A stretch of 64,000 nt of DNA from ZC4RG19 sp017577565. GTDB taxonomy: Bacteria; Actinomycetota; Acidimicrobiia; Acidimicrobiales; VFJN01. The notes beneath the pieces are model-generated. The model saw only the letters and a program-made list of their open reading frames with translations. It had not been told where the DNA came from and did no database searches. The DNA lies in the NCBI GenBank assembly GCA_047459075.1, contig VSCH01000008.1, positions 20,564-84,563 of the forward strand, given 5' to 3'. The position numbers and the translations under genes were made by a program. Shown piece by piece: positions 14,198-23,186 of this stretch; positions within the stretch are counted from its first letter, which is position 1; each line of letters starts with the position of its first letter.

Positions 14198-15994
14198 CTA
14201 GGCGGCGACGGGGAACACCAGGCCCACGACGACGTCGCCGGGCCGGGGCTGCAGCTTGTCGGCGGCCCCGGCGATGATCGGCCGGCCGTTGCGCACGACC
14301 GCCATCAGCAGGGCGTCGGGGTTGCGGTGCCGGTAGGCGTCCCAGTCGAAGGCCTCGGTCAGCCGCGTGGCCTTGACCGCGGCGCCGGCCTGGAGGCGCG
14401 TCTCGATCGCCTCCTCGGTGGCCCAGTCGGCGAACAGCACCCGGCCGGGCAGGTGGCTGGGGAACCGGGTGTGGGCGGAGCCGTCCTGCCGGGGCGCGAG
14501 GCGCCACACCCGCCCCGACCCGAAGACCGGGCGGAGGCGCTCGGCGGCCATGGCGTTGACCTCGTCGCTGCCGGTGATGGCGAGCAGGTGGCCGATGCCG
14601 TCGACGTCGATGGTGTCGACGGTGTGGTCGGCGAGGATCGACCCGAAGTGGACGTCCCGGCCGGCCAGGCGGGCGGTCGTGGCCCGGGCCCGGTCGCGCT
14701 CGACCAGCTTGGTGCGCACGCCGTGGGCGGCGAGCACGTCCGCCAGCTGGCGGCCCCACTCGTGGGCCCCGAGGACGAGCACGCCGTTCGGCTCGGGCTG
14801 GGCCAGGTCCAGGGCCCGGGCGACCGGGCGGGCCGCCAGGCCGGCCACGGCGATCGTGCCGATGATGACGACGACCACGGTCGAGGCGAGCGCGCTGCCC
14901 CCCTCGAGCCCCGAGGCGTCGAGGCGCAGCGCGAACACCGACGAGATGGCGGCGGCGACGATGCCCCGGGGCGCGACGACGGCCAGGAACGCCCGCTCCC
15001 GCCGGGACAGCCGCGAGCCCAGCGTCGCCACGAGGACCGACGCCGGCCGCACGAGCAGCACCAGCCCGGCGAGGAACAGCAGGTTGAGGCCGAGGTCGGC
15101 CCGCAGGTCGTCGAGGTCGAGCCGGGCGGCGATGACGAGGAACAGCCCGGACACCAGCAGCACCTGCAGCGTCTCGTTGAACTCGGCCACCCGCTCGACC
15201 GACACCCGGCGCTGGTTGGCCAGGGCCAGCCCCATGACGGTGACCGCCAGCAGCCCCGACTCCTCCTGGAGGTGGTCGGCGAGCGCGAAGACGACGAGGA
15301 CGGTGCCGAGCACGACCGCCTGCTGGAGGTGGTCGGGCACGAGGAACCAGCGCATCGCCGCCCACACCAGCGCGGCGCCGGCCAGGCCCAGCAGGGCGCC
15401 CGACAGGCCGACCCCGGCGAGCGTGCCGAGGATCGAGACCACCGCCTGGCCCGTCTGCTCGGCCTCGACGACCTCGAAGACGAGCAGGGCGAGCACCGCG
15501 CCGAGCGGGTCGATGAGGATGCCCTCGGTCCGCAGGATCGGGCCGAGGCGCCCCCGGGGCCGCACCTGGCGGAGCAGCGGCCCGATGACCGTCGGGCCGG
15601 TGACGACGAGGATGGCCCCGAGCAGCGCCGCGCTGTGCGCCGGCCGGCCGAGCACGGCGACCGCCAGCAGCGTCGTCAGCACGAAGGCCACGGCGGCCCC
15701 GACCGTGACGAGCGACAGGGCCACGGGGCCGGCGGCCCGCAGCTGGCGCACCCCCAGGCTCAGGCTGCCCTCGAACAGGATGACGCCGACCGACAGCGAC
15801 ACGACCGGGAACAGCAGGTCGCCGAGCAGCTCGTCGGGGTCGAGCAGGCCGAGGACCGGCCCGACCAGCAGCCCGGCCACGAGCAGCACGATGATCACCG
15901 GGATGCGGAGCCGGTCCGCCAGCCACTGGGCGGCGACGCCACCGCCGGCGATGCCGGCCAGCGCGAGCAGGGGGTCGCCGGTCACGGCGCGCAC
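14198..15994 (-). CDS. cation:proton antiporter with TrkA-N domain (CPA family)
   Basis: A 598-aa membrane antiporter exchanging Na+ or K+ for H+. About twelve hydrophobic segments fill residues 5-395. They include LFEGSLSLG (helix 3 region), VVTGPTVIGPLLRQ and LRTEGILIDPLGAVLALLVFE, where ion-binding residues of CPA1-type antiporters lie. From about residue 403 a Rossmann-like TrkA-N domain follows (NGVLVLGAHEWGRQLADVLAAHG), then a TrkA-C-like end, suggesting gating by nucleotides. Start: GTG at 15994; a second GTG at 15985 is possible. The gene lies just upstream of cobQ on the same strand. Confidence 0.9.
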   Translation of the reverse strand: MRAVTGDPLLALAGIAGGGVAAQWLADRLRIPVIIVLLVAGLLVGPVLGLLDPDELLGDLLFPVVSLSVGVILFEGSLSLGVRQLRAAGPVALSLVTVGAAVAFVLTTLLAVAVLGRPAHSAALLGAILVVTGPTVIGPLLRQVRPRGRLGPILRTEGILIDPLGAVLALLVFEVVEAEQTGQAVVSILGTLAGVGLSGALLGLAGAALVWAAMRWFLVPDHLQQAVVLGTVLVVFALADHLQEESGLLAVTVMGLALANQRRVSVERVAEFNETLQVLLVSGLFLVIAARLDLDDLRADLGLNLLFLAGLVLLVRPASVLVATLGSRLSRRERAFLAVVAPRGIVAAAISSVFALRLDASGLEGGSALASTVVVVIIGTIAVAGLAARPVARALDLAQPEPNGVLVLGAHEWGRQLADVLAAHGVRTKLVERDRARATTARLAGRDVHFGSILADHTVDTIDVDGIGHLLAITGSDEVNAMAAERLRPVFGSGRVWRLAPRQDGSAHTRFPSHLPGRVLFADWATEEAIETRLQAGAAVKATRLTEAFDWDAYRHRNPDALLMAVVRNGRPIIAGAADKLQPRPGDVVVGLVFPVAA

Positions 15995-16047
15995 GTTACC
16001 GGCCGGTCCGGCCCGAGCGACCCCGGACGGCGGGCGGCTCCGGCGGG

Positions 16048-16203
16048 TCAGCCCGGCTCGTTGGGCTCGGGCGCGGGCGGCGGCTCGTCCCCCTCGCCCT
16101 CGGGGTCGACGGCGCCGACGCCCGGCGCCTCCGGGTCGCGCTCGCGCGCCTCGTCCGGCGACTCGTCGTCGCGGTCCTGGGGGTCGTCCGGGCTCGATGC
16201 CAT
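16048..16203 (-). CDS. small acidic hypothetical protein (51 aa)
   Basis: ATG at 16203 with GAGGAG 8 bp upstream. The product (starting MASSPDDPQDRDDESPDEAR) is Asp/Glu/Pro-rich with no hydrophobic stretch and is probably disordered. A possible co-transcript with the antiporter downstream (53 bp). Nothing specific can be said about its function. Confidence 0.5.
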   Translation of the reverse strand: MASSPDDPQDRDDESPDEARERDPEAPGVGAVDPEGEGDEPPPAPEPNEPG

Positions 16204-16376
16204 GCGCTGGCTCCTCGGTCGGCGGACGGTGCGCGGCTTCCCGGGGCCGCGCCCGCCAAACCCGGGCCAGCGGGCTGCGGGCGCCGGGGCGCCCGAGGAC
16301 CGCGGGACCGTGGCATCCTCACCCCACCGGGCCGTCCCGGGGAGGTGCCGATGTCCCACGCCCGCCGCCCGCCGCC

Positions 16377-17411
16377 GTGTCGCTGACCCACTGGATCCTG
16401 CTCTTCGCGGCCTCGGCCGTCGTCGTGGCCGGCGCCGGGGTCGAGGTCGCCCGGTCCGGCGACGAGCTGGCCGAGCGGGCCGGGCTGTCCCGGCTGTTCG
16501 TCGGCATGCTGCTCGTGGCGCTGGTGACCTCGCTGCCCGAGGTCGTCACCGACGTCAGCGCCGCCGTCGGCGACGCCCCCGACCTGGCCGTCGGCGACCT
16601 CTTCGGCAGCAGCATGGCCAACATGGCGATCCTGGCGGTGATCGACCTGCTCCACCGCCAGCGGGTGTGGCCCAACGTGGAGATCGGGCACGCCCGGGTG
16701 GCCTCCGTCGCCATCGCGCTCACCGCCCTGGCGGCGCTCGGCGTGCTCACCCCGCCGGGCATCAGCGTCGGCTGGGTGGGCATCGACACGCTGTTCCTCG
16801 TCGCCGCCTACGTCGCCGCGGTGGCGTGGATGCGGCGCTCGCCGGTCAGCCGGTTCGGGCGGGGCGAGCTCCTCCCCCAGCCGACCGGCTGGTCGGAGGC
16901 CGACGGGGCCCCGCCGGACGGCGGGCCCGCGCCGGCCCGCCCGCTGCGGCCCGTGGCCGTCCGGTTCGCCCTCGCCGCCCTCGTCATCCTGGCGGCCGGC
17001 CCCCTGCTGGCCCGGTCCGCCGAGGGCATCTCGGACGAGAGCGGGCTGGGGCTGACGTTCATGGGCACGCTCTTCGTCGCGGTCACGACCTCGCTGCCCG
17101 AGCTGGTGTCGTCGATCGCCGCGGTGCGCATCGGGTCCTACGACCTGGCCGTCGGCAACCTGTTCGGCAGCTGCGCGTTCAACATGGCGGCCCTGCTCGT
17201 CGTCGACCTCGCCTACGCCGACGGACCGCTCCTGCCGGCGGTCCACCCGAGCCAGACCGTGGCCGCCGTCGGCGCCGTCCTGCTCATGGCCCTCGCCCTC
17301 GCCGCCATCGTCCACGGCGAGACCCGCGTCCACCGCCTCGAGCCCGACGCCGTCCTGCTGCTCGTCGTCTACGCCGGCTGCCTCTACGCCGTCTGGACCG
17401 CCCAGCCCTGA
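16377..17411 (+). CDS. calcium/sodium:cation exchanger (CaCA family, YrbG-like)
   Basis: A 344-aa integral membrane exchanger built of two inverted repeats. Each repeat carries the alpha motif: TSLPEVVTD with GDLFGSSMANMAILAVIDL in the first half, and TSLPELVSS with GNLFGSCAFNMAALLVVDL in the second. The acidic residues of these motifs bind Ca2+/Na+. A short hydrophilic loop (about residues 165-195) joins the halves. The only usable in-frame start is the GTG at 16377. It has no proper ribosome-binding site, and a well-placed GGAGGTG instead serves an out-of-frame ATG at 16351, whose 11-codon frame ends at 16386. Translational coupling or a sequence error at the start is possible. Confidence 0.9.
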   Translation: MSLTHWILLFAASAVVVAGAGVEVARSGDELAERAGLSRLFVGMLLVALVTSLPEVVTDVSAAVGDAPDLAVGDLFGSSMANMAILAVIDLLHRQRVWPNVEIGHARVASVAIALTALAALGVLTPPGISVGWVGIDTLFLVAAYVAAVAWMRRSPVSRFGRGELLPQPTGWSEADGAPPDGGPAPARPLRPVAVRFALAALVILAAGPLLARSAEGISDESGLGLTFMGTLFVAVTTSLPELVSSIAAVRIGSYDLAVGNLFGSCAFNMAALLVVDLAYADGPLLPAVHPSQTVAAVGAVLLMALALAAIVHGETRVHRLEPDAVLLLVVYAGCLYAVWTAQP

Positions 17412-17426
17412 CCGGGCGGGTCAGGG
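17406..17426. terminator. bidirectional terminator containing both stop codons
   Basis: CCCTGACC (17406-17413), a 5-nt loop and GGTCAGGG (17419-17426): a perfect 8-bp stem. It includes the TGA of the exchanger (17409-17411) and the TGA of the convergent universal stress protein (17421-17423). Confidence 0.6.
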
Positions 17427-18314
17427 CGACCAGACGACGCAGTCCCGCGGCGCCGGGATGACGACGGTCGGCCAGGCCAGCGTGCGCAGCAGGTGGTGGG
17501 TGACGCTGCCGAGCAGGCGCTGGGAGATCGGGCCGAGGCCCCGCGACCCCACGACCACGCCGGCCGGCCGCTCGGCGTCCGCCACCCGGGGCAGGACGTC
17601 GCGGGGGTCGCCCGGCTCGACGACCGTGCGGTGCTCGACCCCCCGCGCCCGCAGCGGGGCGACCCACTCCTCGTCGAGCCGGAGCCGGGCCTCGCCGAGC
17701 AGGCTCTCCCCCTCCTCGGGGGTCAGGTCGGGGACCCCGGGCTCGAAGGCGTGGACGGCCACCACCGGCCGCCGGGCCGCCCGGGCGACCGCGGCCGCCC
17801 ACCGCACCGCCCGGGACGCGCCGGTCGAGCCGTCGACCCCGACCAGCAGGCCGGCGCCCGACCGGGGCGGCACCTCGGCGTCGTCGGGCACCACCGCCAC
17901 CGCCCGCACCGGGCACTCGGTCAGCCGGCTGGCGGTCGAGCCCAGCAGCGCCCGCAGGGCGTTGCCGGCGCCACGGGCGCCCACGACGACGAGCCCGGCG
18001 TCGAGGCGGGCGGCCTCCCGGGTCAGCGCCGTCGGCACCTCGCCCCGCAGCGCCCGGGCCCCGGCCACCGCGCCGGGGTCGCGCAGCTCGGCCGCGGCCA
18101 GCTGCCGCAGGCGCCGCTCGACCGCGGCCTCCAGGTCGGCGGCGTCGGCGATGCCGGCCCCCAGGGCGCCGTCGAGCGGCGGACCCTGCTGCCAGGCGTG
18201 GGCCACGTGCAGGTCCGCTCCCGTGGCCGCGGCGCACCACCCGGCCCACCGGAGGGCGACGAGCGAGTGCGCCGAGCCGTCGAGGCCGACGAGGACGCTC
18301 CGGATGCCGGCCAC
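17421..18314 (-). CDS. universal stress protein, tandem UspA domains
   Basis: A 297-aa protein of two UspA domains (about 4-145 and 155-290). Each ends in the ATP-binding signature G-x2-G-x9-G-(S/T): GARGAGNALRALLGSTAS, and GSRGLGPISQRLLGSVTHHL. Such tandem Usps are ATP-binding stress or dormancy proteins in actinobacteria. The GTG at 18314 is 1 bp after the antiporter stop, so the pair is one operon, suggesting a role in ion or redox stress. Confidence 0.93.
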   Translation of the reverse strand: MAGIRSVLVGLDGSAHSLVALRWAGWCAAATGADLHVAHAWQQGPPLDGALGAGIADAADLEAAVERRLRQLAAAELRDPGAVAGARALRGEVPTALTREAARLDAGLVVVGARGAGNALRALLGSTASRLTECPVRAVAVVPDDAEVPPRSGAGLLVGVDGSTGASRAVRWAAAVARAARRPVVAVHAFEPGVPDLTPEEGESLLGEARLRLDEEWVAPLRARGVEHRTVVEPGDPRDVLPRVADAERPAGVVVGSRGLGPISQRLLGSVTHHLLRTLAWPTVVIPAPRDCVVWSP

Positions 18315-18315
18315 C

Positions 18316-19788
18316 CTAGCCCTCCCCGTCCCGCCCCTCGATCACCGCCCGCGCCGCCGGCAGCGTCGACCGGTCGGCCAGCAGCAGGACGGTGTCGCCG
18401 GCCTCCAGCGCCGTCGAGCCCTGGGGGACGGTGAACTCGTCGCCCCGGCTGATCAGCACGACGAGCGCCCCCGGCGGCAGCTGCAGGTCGACGAGCCGGC
18501 GGCCGACGGCAGCCGATCCCGCCGGCACGGCCAGCTCGTGCAGCTCCATCGAGCCCTCCAGGGTGTCGGTGGCCTCGACCGGGTAGGCCGGGCGGCGCTC
18601 CAGCGGCGCGTCGACCCGCAGGCGCCGGGCCACGAGCGGGATCGACGTGCCCTGCACCAGCACCGAGACGAGCACGACGAAGAAGACGACGGCGAAGATC
18701 CGCCGGCCGCCCGGGACGCCCTCGACGAGCGGGTAGGTGGCGAGCACGATCGGCACCGCGCCCCGCAGCCCCACCCACGACACCATGGCCATCCGGCGCA
18801 GCCCCGGGCGGAACGGCGCCAGCAGGGGCACGACGGCGACCGGCCGGGCCACGGCCATCAGCGCGAGCGTGACGAGCAGCGCCCGCCCGGCGATCGGGCC
18901 CAGCTCGGACGGGACCACCAGCAGGCCGAGGCTGAGGAACACCGCGATCTGCATGAGCCACGACAGCCCGTCGGCGAACCGCTTCAGGCTCCGGCGGTGG
19001 ATGACCCGGCGGGCGTTGCCGACGGTGAGCCCCGCCACGTAGACGGCCAGGAAGCCGCTGCCCCCGGCCACGGAGGCCAGACCGAACACCCCGAGCACGA
19101 CGGCGACGAGGGCCACGGGGTACAGGCCCTCGTAGCCCAGGCGCAGGCGGTTGAGGACCACGACCCCGGCGCGGGCGAGCGCCCACCCGGCCACGGCGCC
19201 GACGCCCATCTGGGCCACGAACAGCGGCACGAGGTCGACCACCGAGCTGCCCGGCTCGGTGAGCAGCTCGATGCAGGCGACGGTGAGGAACACCGCCATG
19301 GGGTCGTTGCTGCCCGACTCCAGCTCGAGCAGCGGCCGCAGCGGCGGCTGCAGGCTGACGTTGCGCGACCGCAGGATGGCGAACACCGCGGCGGCGTCGG
19401 TCGAGGACACGATCGAGCCCAGCAGCAGGCCCGTCGTGGTCGACACGTCGAGCACCCGCGCCGCCACGAGACCGGTCACGACGGCGGTGACCAGCACGCC
19501 GGCGGTGGCCAGCAGGAGCCCGGGGGCCAGCACCGGGCGCACGGCCCGCCAGTCGGTGTCGAACCCGCCGCCGAAGAGGATGAAGGCCAGGGCGACGACG
19601 CCGACGCCCTGGGCCAGCTCGACGTCGTCGAACTCGATGCCACCCGGCCCCTCCGACCCGGCCAGCATGCCGATGGCCAGGAACAGGAGCAGCGACGGCA
19701 CGCCGAGGCGGTCGGACACCTTGCTGGCCAGCACGCCGAGCAGGAGGAGCCCGGCGGCGACCGCCATCACCGGCCCCGGGTCGGTCAT
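18316..19788 (-). CDS. potassium/proton antiporter (NhaP2/CvrA-like, with RCK_C domain)
   Basis: A 490-aa CPA1 antiporter. About twelve membrane helices span residues 8-385. Family motifs include ILFGGGFDTDWRAVRPVLAPG, GSIVSSTDAAAVFAILR and LELESGSNDPMAVFLTV, with the conserved Asp of the ND motif. After residue 400 an RCK_C/TrkA-C domain (VGRRLVDLQLPPGALVVLISR) would bind a regulatory ligand. The ATG at 19788 is the first good start. It is the upstream partner of the universal stress protein gene. Potassium specificity is inferred from the NhaP2-like architecture. Confidence 0.9.
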   Translation of the reverse strand: MTDPGPVMAVAAGLLLLGVLASKVSDRLGVPSLLLFLAIGMLAGSEGPGGIEFDDVELAQGVGVVALAFILFGGGFDTDWRAVRPVLAPGLLLATAGVLVTAVVTGLVAARVLDVSTTTGLLLGSIVSSTDAAAVFAILRSRNVSLQPPLRPLLELESGSNDPMAVFLTVACIELLTEPGSSVVDLVPLFVAQMGVGAVAGWALARAGVVVLNRLRLGYEGLYPVALVAVVLGVFGLASVAGGSGFLAVYVAGLTVGNARRVIHRRSLKRFADGLSWLMQIAVFLSLGLLVVPSELGPIAGRALLVTLALMAVARPVAVVPLLAPFRPGLRRMAMVSWVGLRGAVPIVLATYPLVEGVPGGRRIFAVVFFVVLVSVLVQGTSIPLVARRLRVDAPLERRPAYPVEATDTLEGSMELHELAVPAGSAAVGRRLVDLQLPPGALVVLISRGDEFTVPQGSTALEAGDTVLLLADRSTLPAARAVIEGRDGEG

Positions 19789-19819
19789 CGCGGGCCCGCC
19801 CGGTGGCGCACGTCCGCCC

Positions 19820-21577
19820 TCACGCCGGCTCCGGCCGAGGCGCCGGCGGGCGCCGCGCCACCACCGCCCCGCCGGGGGCCAGCACCGCGTGGCCGCCGGC
19901 GAGCCGGCTGCCGGGGCTTGCCGCCAGCTCCTCCTCGGCGCCGTCGACCCGCACGGGGCCGCCGGACCCACCGACGTCGGCCACCACCACGACGTCGCCC
20001 CGCTGCACGACCACGGTGCCCGCCCGGTCGTCGCCCCACGCCTCGACCGAGCCCTGGCGGGCGTCCCGCAGGGCGGGCTCGCGCCGGCGCAGCGCGAGCA
20101 GCTCCCGGTACCAGGCGAGGACGTCGCGGTGGGGCGGGTGGTCCCGCTCCTCCCACCGCAGCACCGACGCCTCCCGGCTCGCCGGGTCCTGCGGGTCGAC
20201 CACCTCGTCCGGCGACCACCCGAGGCGGGCCAGGTCGCGCTGCCGGCCCCGCCGCACCGCCGCGGCGACGTCGGGGTCGGGGTGGTCGGTGAAGTAGAGG
20301 AACGGCGTGGAGGCCGCCCACTCCTCGCCCTGGAAGACCAGCGGCACGTGCGGCGCGGTGAGCACCAGCGCGCTGGCCCCGTAGAGGGCCACGGGGTCGA
20401 CGAGGTGGCCCAGCCGCTCGCCCCGGGCCCGGTTGCCGACCTGGTCGTGGTTCTGCAGCCCGGCGACCAGGCGGTGCAGCGGCGTGGCCGGGTGCAGCGG
20501 GCGGCCGTGGCGCCGCCCCCGGCTGGGCGACCACCGCCCCCGGTAGCGGTAGCCGTGGGCGAGCACGTCGGCGACCTCGCTCGCCGCCCCGGTGAAGTCG
20601 AGGTGGTGGCCGCCCCGCTCGCCGGTGAGGGCGACGTGCAGCGCGTGGTGGAGGTCGTCGGTCCACATGGCGTCCAGCCCCAGCCCGCCCGCCTCGGGCG
20701 GCTCGACCAGCCGGGGGTCGTTGGCGTCGGTCTCCGCGATCAGCACGAGCGGGCGCCCCAGCGACGCCGCCAGGGCCGCGACCTCCTCGGCCAGCTCGGC
20801 CAGGAACGGGTGCGCCGAGCGGTCGTGCAGGGTCTGCACCGCGTCGAGGCGCAGGCCGTCGACGTGGACGTCCCGCAGCCACTGCCGGGCGTTGTCGACC
20901 AGGAACGCCCGCACCTCGTCACTGCCCGGCCCGTCGAGGTTCACCGCGTCGCCCCACGGGGTGGCCGCCCGGTCCGTGAGGTAGGGGCCGAACTCCCCCA
21001 GGTGGTTCCCCGACGGCCCGAGGTGGTTGTAGACGACGTCGAGCACGACGGCGAGCCCCCGGCGGTGGCAGGCGTCGACGAAGCGCTGGAGCGCGTGCGG
21101 CCCGCCGTAGGGCTCGTGCACCGCGTAGAGGCCGACCCCGTCGTAGCCCCACCCGTGCCGCCCGGGGAAGGCGGCGACCGGCATGACCTCGACCGTCGTG
21201 ACCCCGAGCTCGACGAGGTGGTCGAGGCGCCCGATCGCGGCGTCGAGGGTCCCCTCGGGGGTGAAGGTCCCCACGTGGAGCTCGTAGATCACCCACGAGC
21301 CGAGGGGCGGCGCCCGGAAGCCGTCGTCGCCCCAGGCGTGGGCGGCGAGGTCGACCACCGCGCTCGGCCCGGTCACGCCGTCGGGCAGGCGGGCACCCCG
21401 GGGGTCGGGGCGGACCGGCCCGCCGTCGAGCGACCAGCCGTAGCGGGTGCCGGGCGCGAGCTCGCCGACCTCGGCCTCCCACCAGCCGCCGCCGGCCGGG
21501 CGGGCGGGGACCGCCCGGCCGTCGACGACCGCGGCCACGGACCGGGGCCGGGGCGCCCACACCCGCAGCGTGGTCAC
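19820..21577 (-). CDS. treZ: malto-oligosyltrehalose trehalohydrolase
   Basis: A 585-aa GH13 enzyme that releases trehalose from maltooligosyl trehalose (TreY-TreZ route). The N-terminal CBM48/E-set domain (1-100) is followed by the barrel with VYNHLGPSGNHLGEFGPYL, the nucleophile Asp in DGLRLDAVQTLHD, the acid/base Glu in LIAETDANDPR and the transition-state Asp in LQNHDQVGNR. LVFQGEEWAASTPFLYFTDH is typical of TreZ. The GTG start at 21577 is within a divergent promoter region shared with rtcB. TreY and TreX are not in the window. Confidence 0.93.
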   Translation of the reverse strand: MTTLRVWAPRPRSVAAVVDGRAVPARPAGGGWWEAEVGELAPGTRYGWSLDGGPVRPDPRGARLPDGVTGPSAVVDLAAHAWGDDGFRAPPLGSWVIYELHVGTFTPEGTLDAAIGRLDHLVELGVTTVEVMPVAAFPGRHGWGYDGVGLYAVHEPYGGPHALQRFVDACHRRGLAVVLDVVYNHLGPSGNHLGEFGPYLTDRAATPWGDAVNLDGPGSDEVRAFLVDNARQWLRDVHVDGLRLDAVQTLHDRSAHPFLAELAEEVAALAASLGRPLVLIAETDANDPRLVEPPEAGGLGLDAMWTDDLHHALHVALTGERGGHHLDFTGAASEVADVLAHGYRYRGRWSPSRGRRHGRPLHPATPLHRLVAGLQNHDQVGNRARGERLGHLVDPVALYGASALVLTAPHVPLVFQGEEWAASTPFLYFTDHPDPDVAAAVRRGRQRDLARLGWSPDEVVDPQDPASREASVLRWEERDHPPHRDVLAWYRELLALRRREPALRDARQGSVEAWGDDRAGTVVVQRGDVVVVADVGGSGGPVRVDGAEEELAASPGSRLAGGHAVLAPGGAVVARRPPAPRPEPA

Positions 21578-21602
21578 GGCGACACCACCAGGAGGGGTCG
21601 GA

Positions 21603-21688
21603 GCACGGCAGGGGCATTCCCCGCCCGCCGTGCGGCGAAACGGCCGGCGGGCCGGGGTCTCGGCCCGCCGACCGCCACCGGGCGGTCG
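21603..21688 (+). other. three consecutive hairpins in the rtcB leader
   Basis: Within the 143-bp treZ/rtcB gap: (1) GCACGGC (21603-21609) pairs with GCCGTGC (21627-21633), enclosing GGGG-CATT-CCCC. (2) CGGCGGGCCG (21645-21654) pairs perfectly with CGGCCCGCCG (21661-21670). (3) CGACCGCC (21669-21676) pairs perfectly with GGCGGTCG (21681-21688). They end 33 bp before the rtcB start. It may be a structured 5' UTR, an attenuator or simply GC-rich spacer; hairpins 2 and 3 share two bases and so compete slightly. Confidence 0.5.
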
Positions 21689-21720
21689 TGGGACGGGGAC
21701 GCGGCTGCCACCATGGGGGC

Positions 21721-23169
21721 ATGGCTGCCACCGATCGTCACCGCATGCCCCCGCTGGTCGAGGAGACGCCGTGGCGGTGGCGCATCGACCCCACCGGCGA
21801 CATGCGCGTCCCCGGCGTCGTGTTCGCGTCCCGGGCGCTGCTGCCGGACGTCGCCGCCGACCAGTCGCTCCAGCAGGTGGCCAACGTGGCGACGCTGCCG
21901 GGCATCGTGCGGGCGTCCTACGCCATGCCCGACGTCCACTGGGGCTACGGCTTCCCCATCGGCGGCGTGGCGGCCACCGACGTCGAGGCGGGCGGCGTCG
22001 TCTCCCCCGGCGGCGTCGGCTTCGACATCTCGTGCGGGGTGCGGACGCTGCTCTCGCCCCTCACCCGCGACGAGCTCGCCCCCCGCCTGCCCGCCCTCAT
22101 GGACGAGCTCTGGCGCCGGGTGCCGACCGGCATGGGCAAGGGCGCGGTGTGGGACCTCGGCTCGGACGCCGAGCTGCGGCGGGTGCTCACCGGCGGGGCC
22201 CGCCACGCCGTCGAGGCCGGCTACGGCACCGAGCGCGACCTCGAGCGCTGCGAGGACCGCGGCGTGCTCCCCGGCGCCGACCCCGACGCCGTCAGCGACC
22301 GGGCGCTGCTGCGCGGGCTCCACCAGCTCGGCAGCCTCGGCTCCGGCAACCACTTCCTCGAGGTCCAGGTTGTCGACCGGATCGAGGACCCCGAGGCGGC
22401 CCGGGCCCTGGGCCTGCGCGCAGGCCAGGTGTGCGTCATGATCCACACCGGGTCGCGCGGGCTGGGCCACCAGATCTGCACCGACCACGTGCGGGCCATG
22501 GAGGGCGCCATGGCCCGCTACGGCATCCGGGTGCCCGACCGCCAGCTCGCCTGCGTCCCGGTCCGCTCGCCGGAGGGCGAGGCGTACACGGCGGCGATGG
22601 CGGCCGCCGCCAACTACGGCCGGGCCAACCGGCAGCTGCTGTCGCACGCGGCCCGCCAGGCGTTCGCCGCCGCCACCGGGGTCGGCGAGCTCGAGCTGCT
22701 CTACGACGTCTCCCACAACCTCGCCAAGCTGGAGACCCACACCGTCGACGGCCGCGACCGGCTGCTGTGCGTCCACCGCAAGGGCGCCACCCGGGCGCTG
22801 CCGCCCGGCCACCCCGACCTGCCGCCCGACCTCGCCGAGGTCGGCCAGCCCGTGCTCGTGCCGGGGTCGATGGGGACCGCCTCGCACATCCTGGTCGGCG
22901 TGCCCGGCGGCGACGCGTTCCACTCGGCGTGCCACGGCGCCGGCCGGGCCATGAGCCGCGCCGCGGCCCGCAAGCGCACCTCGGGACGCGAGCAGAAGCG
23001 CCAGCTCGCCGCCGTCGGCGTCGAGGTGCGGGCGGGGTCGTCCCGGGGCCTCGCCGAGGAGGCGCCGTTCTCCTACAAGGACGTCGACGAGGTCGTGGAG
23101 ACGGTCGAGCGGGCCGGGCTCGCCAAGCGGGTCGCCCGGCTCGTGCCCGTCGGCGTGGTCAAGGGGTGA
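21721..23169 (+). CDS. rtcB: RNA-splicing ligase RtcB
   Basis: A 482-aa GTP- and Mn2+-dependent ligase joining RNA 2',3'-cyclic phosphate or 3'-phosphate ends to 5'-OH ends, used in tRNA splicing or RNA repair. The metal/active-site set is complete by pattern: D102 and C105 in GVGFDISCGVR, H211 in GSGNHFLE, H242 in MIHTGSRG, H332 in DVSHNLAK, and the guanylylated H405 in SACHGAGR. It is the longer (about 480-residue) type. ATG at 21721 was chosen; an upstream in-frame GTG at 21688 falls in the last hairpin. Archease lies tail to tail 17 bp downstream. Confidence 0.97.
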   Translation: MAATDRHRMPPLVEETPWRWRIDPTGDMRVPGVVFASRALLPDVAADQSLQQVANVATLPGIVRASYAMPDVHWGYGFPIGGVAATDVEAGGVVSPGGVGFDISCGVRTLLSPLTRDELAPRLPALMDELWRRVPTGMGKGAVWDLGSDAELRRVLTGGARHAVEAGYGTERDLERCEDRGVLPGADPDAVSDRALLRGLHQLGSLGSGNHFLEVQVVDRIEDPEAARALGLRAGQVCVMIHTGSRGLGHQICTDHVRAMEGAMARYGIRVPDRQLACVPVRSPEGEAYTAAMAAAANYGRANRQLLSHAARQAFAAATGVGELELLYDVSHNLAKLETHTVDGRDRLLCVHRKGATRALPPGHPDLPPDLAEVGQPVLVPGSMGTASHILVGVPGGDAFHSACHGAGRAMSRAAARKRTSGREQKRQLAAVGVEVRAGSSRGLAEEAPFSYKDVDEVVETVERAGLAKRVARLVPVGVVKG

Positions 23170-23186
23170 CCGCCCCGCCCCGGGGC

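Noticed and set aside
12587..17461. Very long plus-strand open frame opposite cobQ and the antiporter
   Set aside because: Low-complexity Gly/Arg/Asp/His-rich product antisense to two clearly recognised genes; a typical GC-rich shadow frame. Only its last part coincides with the real exchanger gene in one frame.
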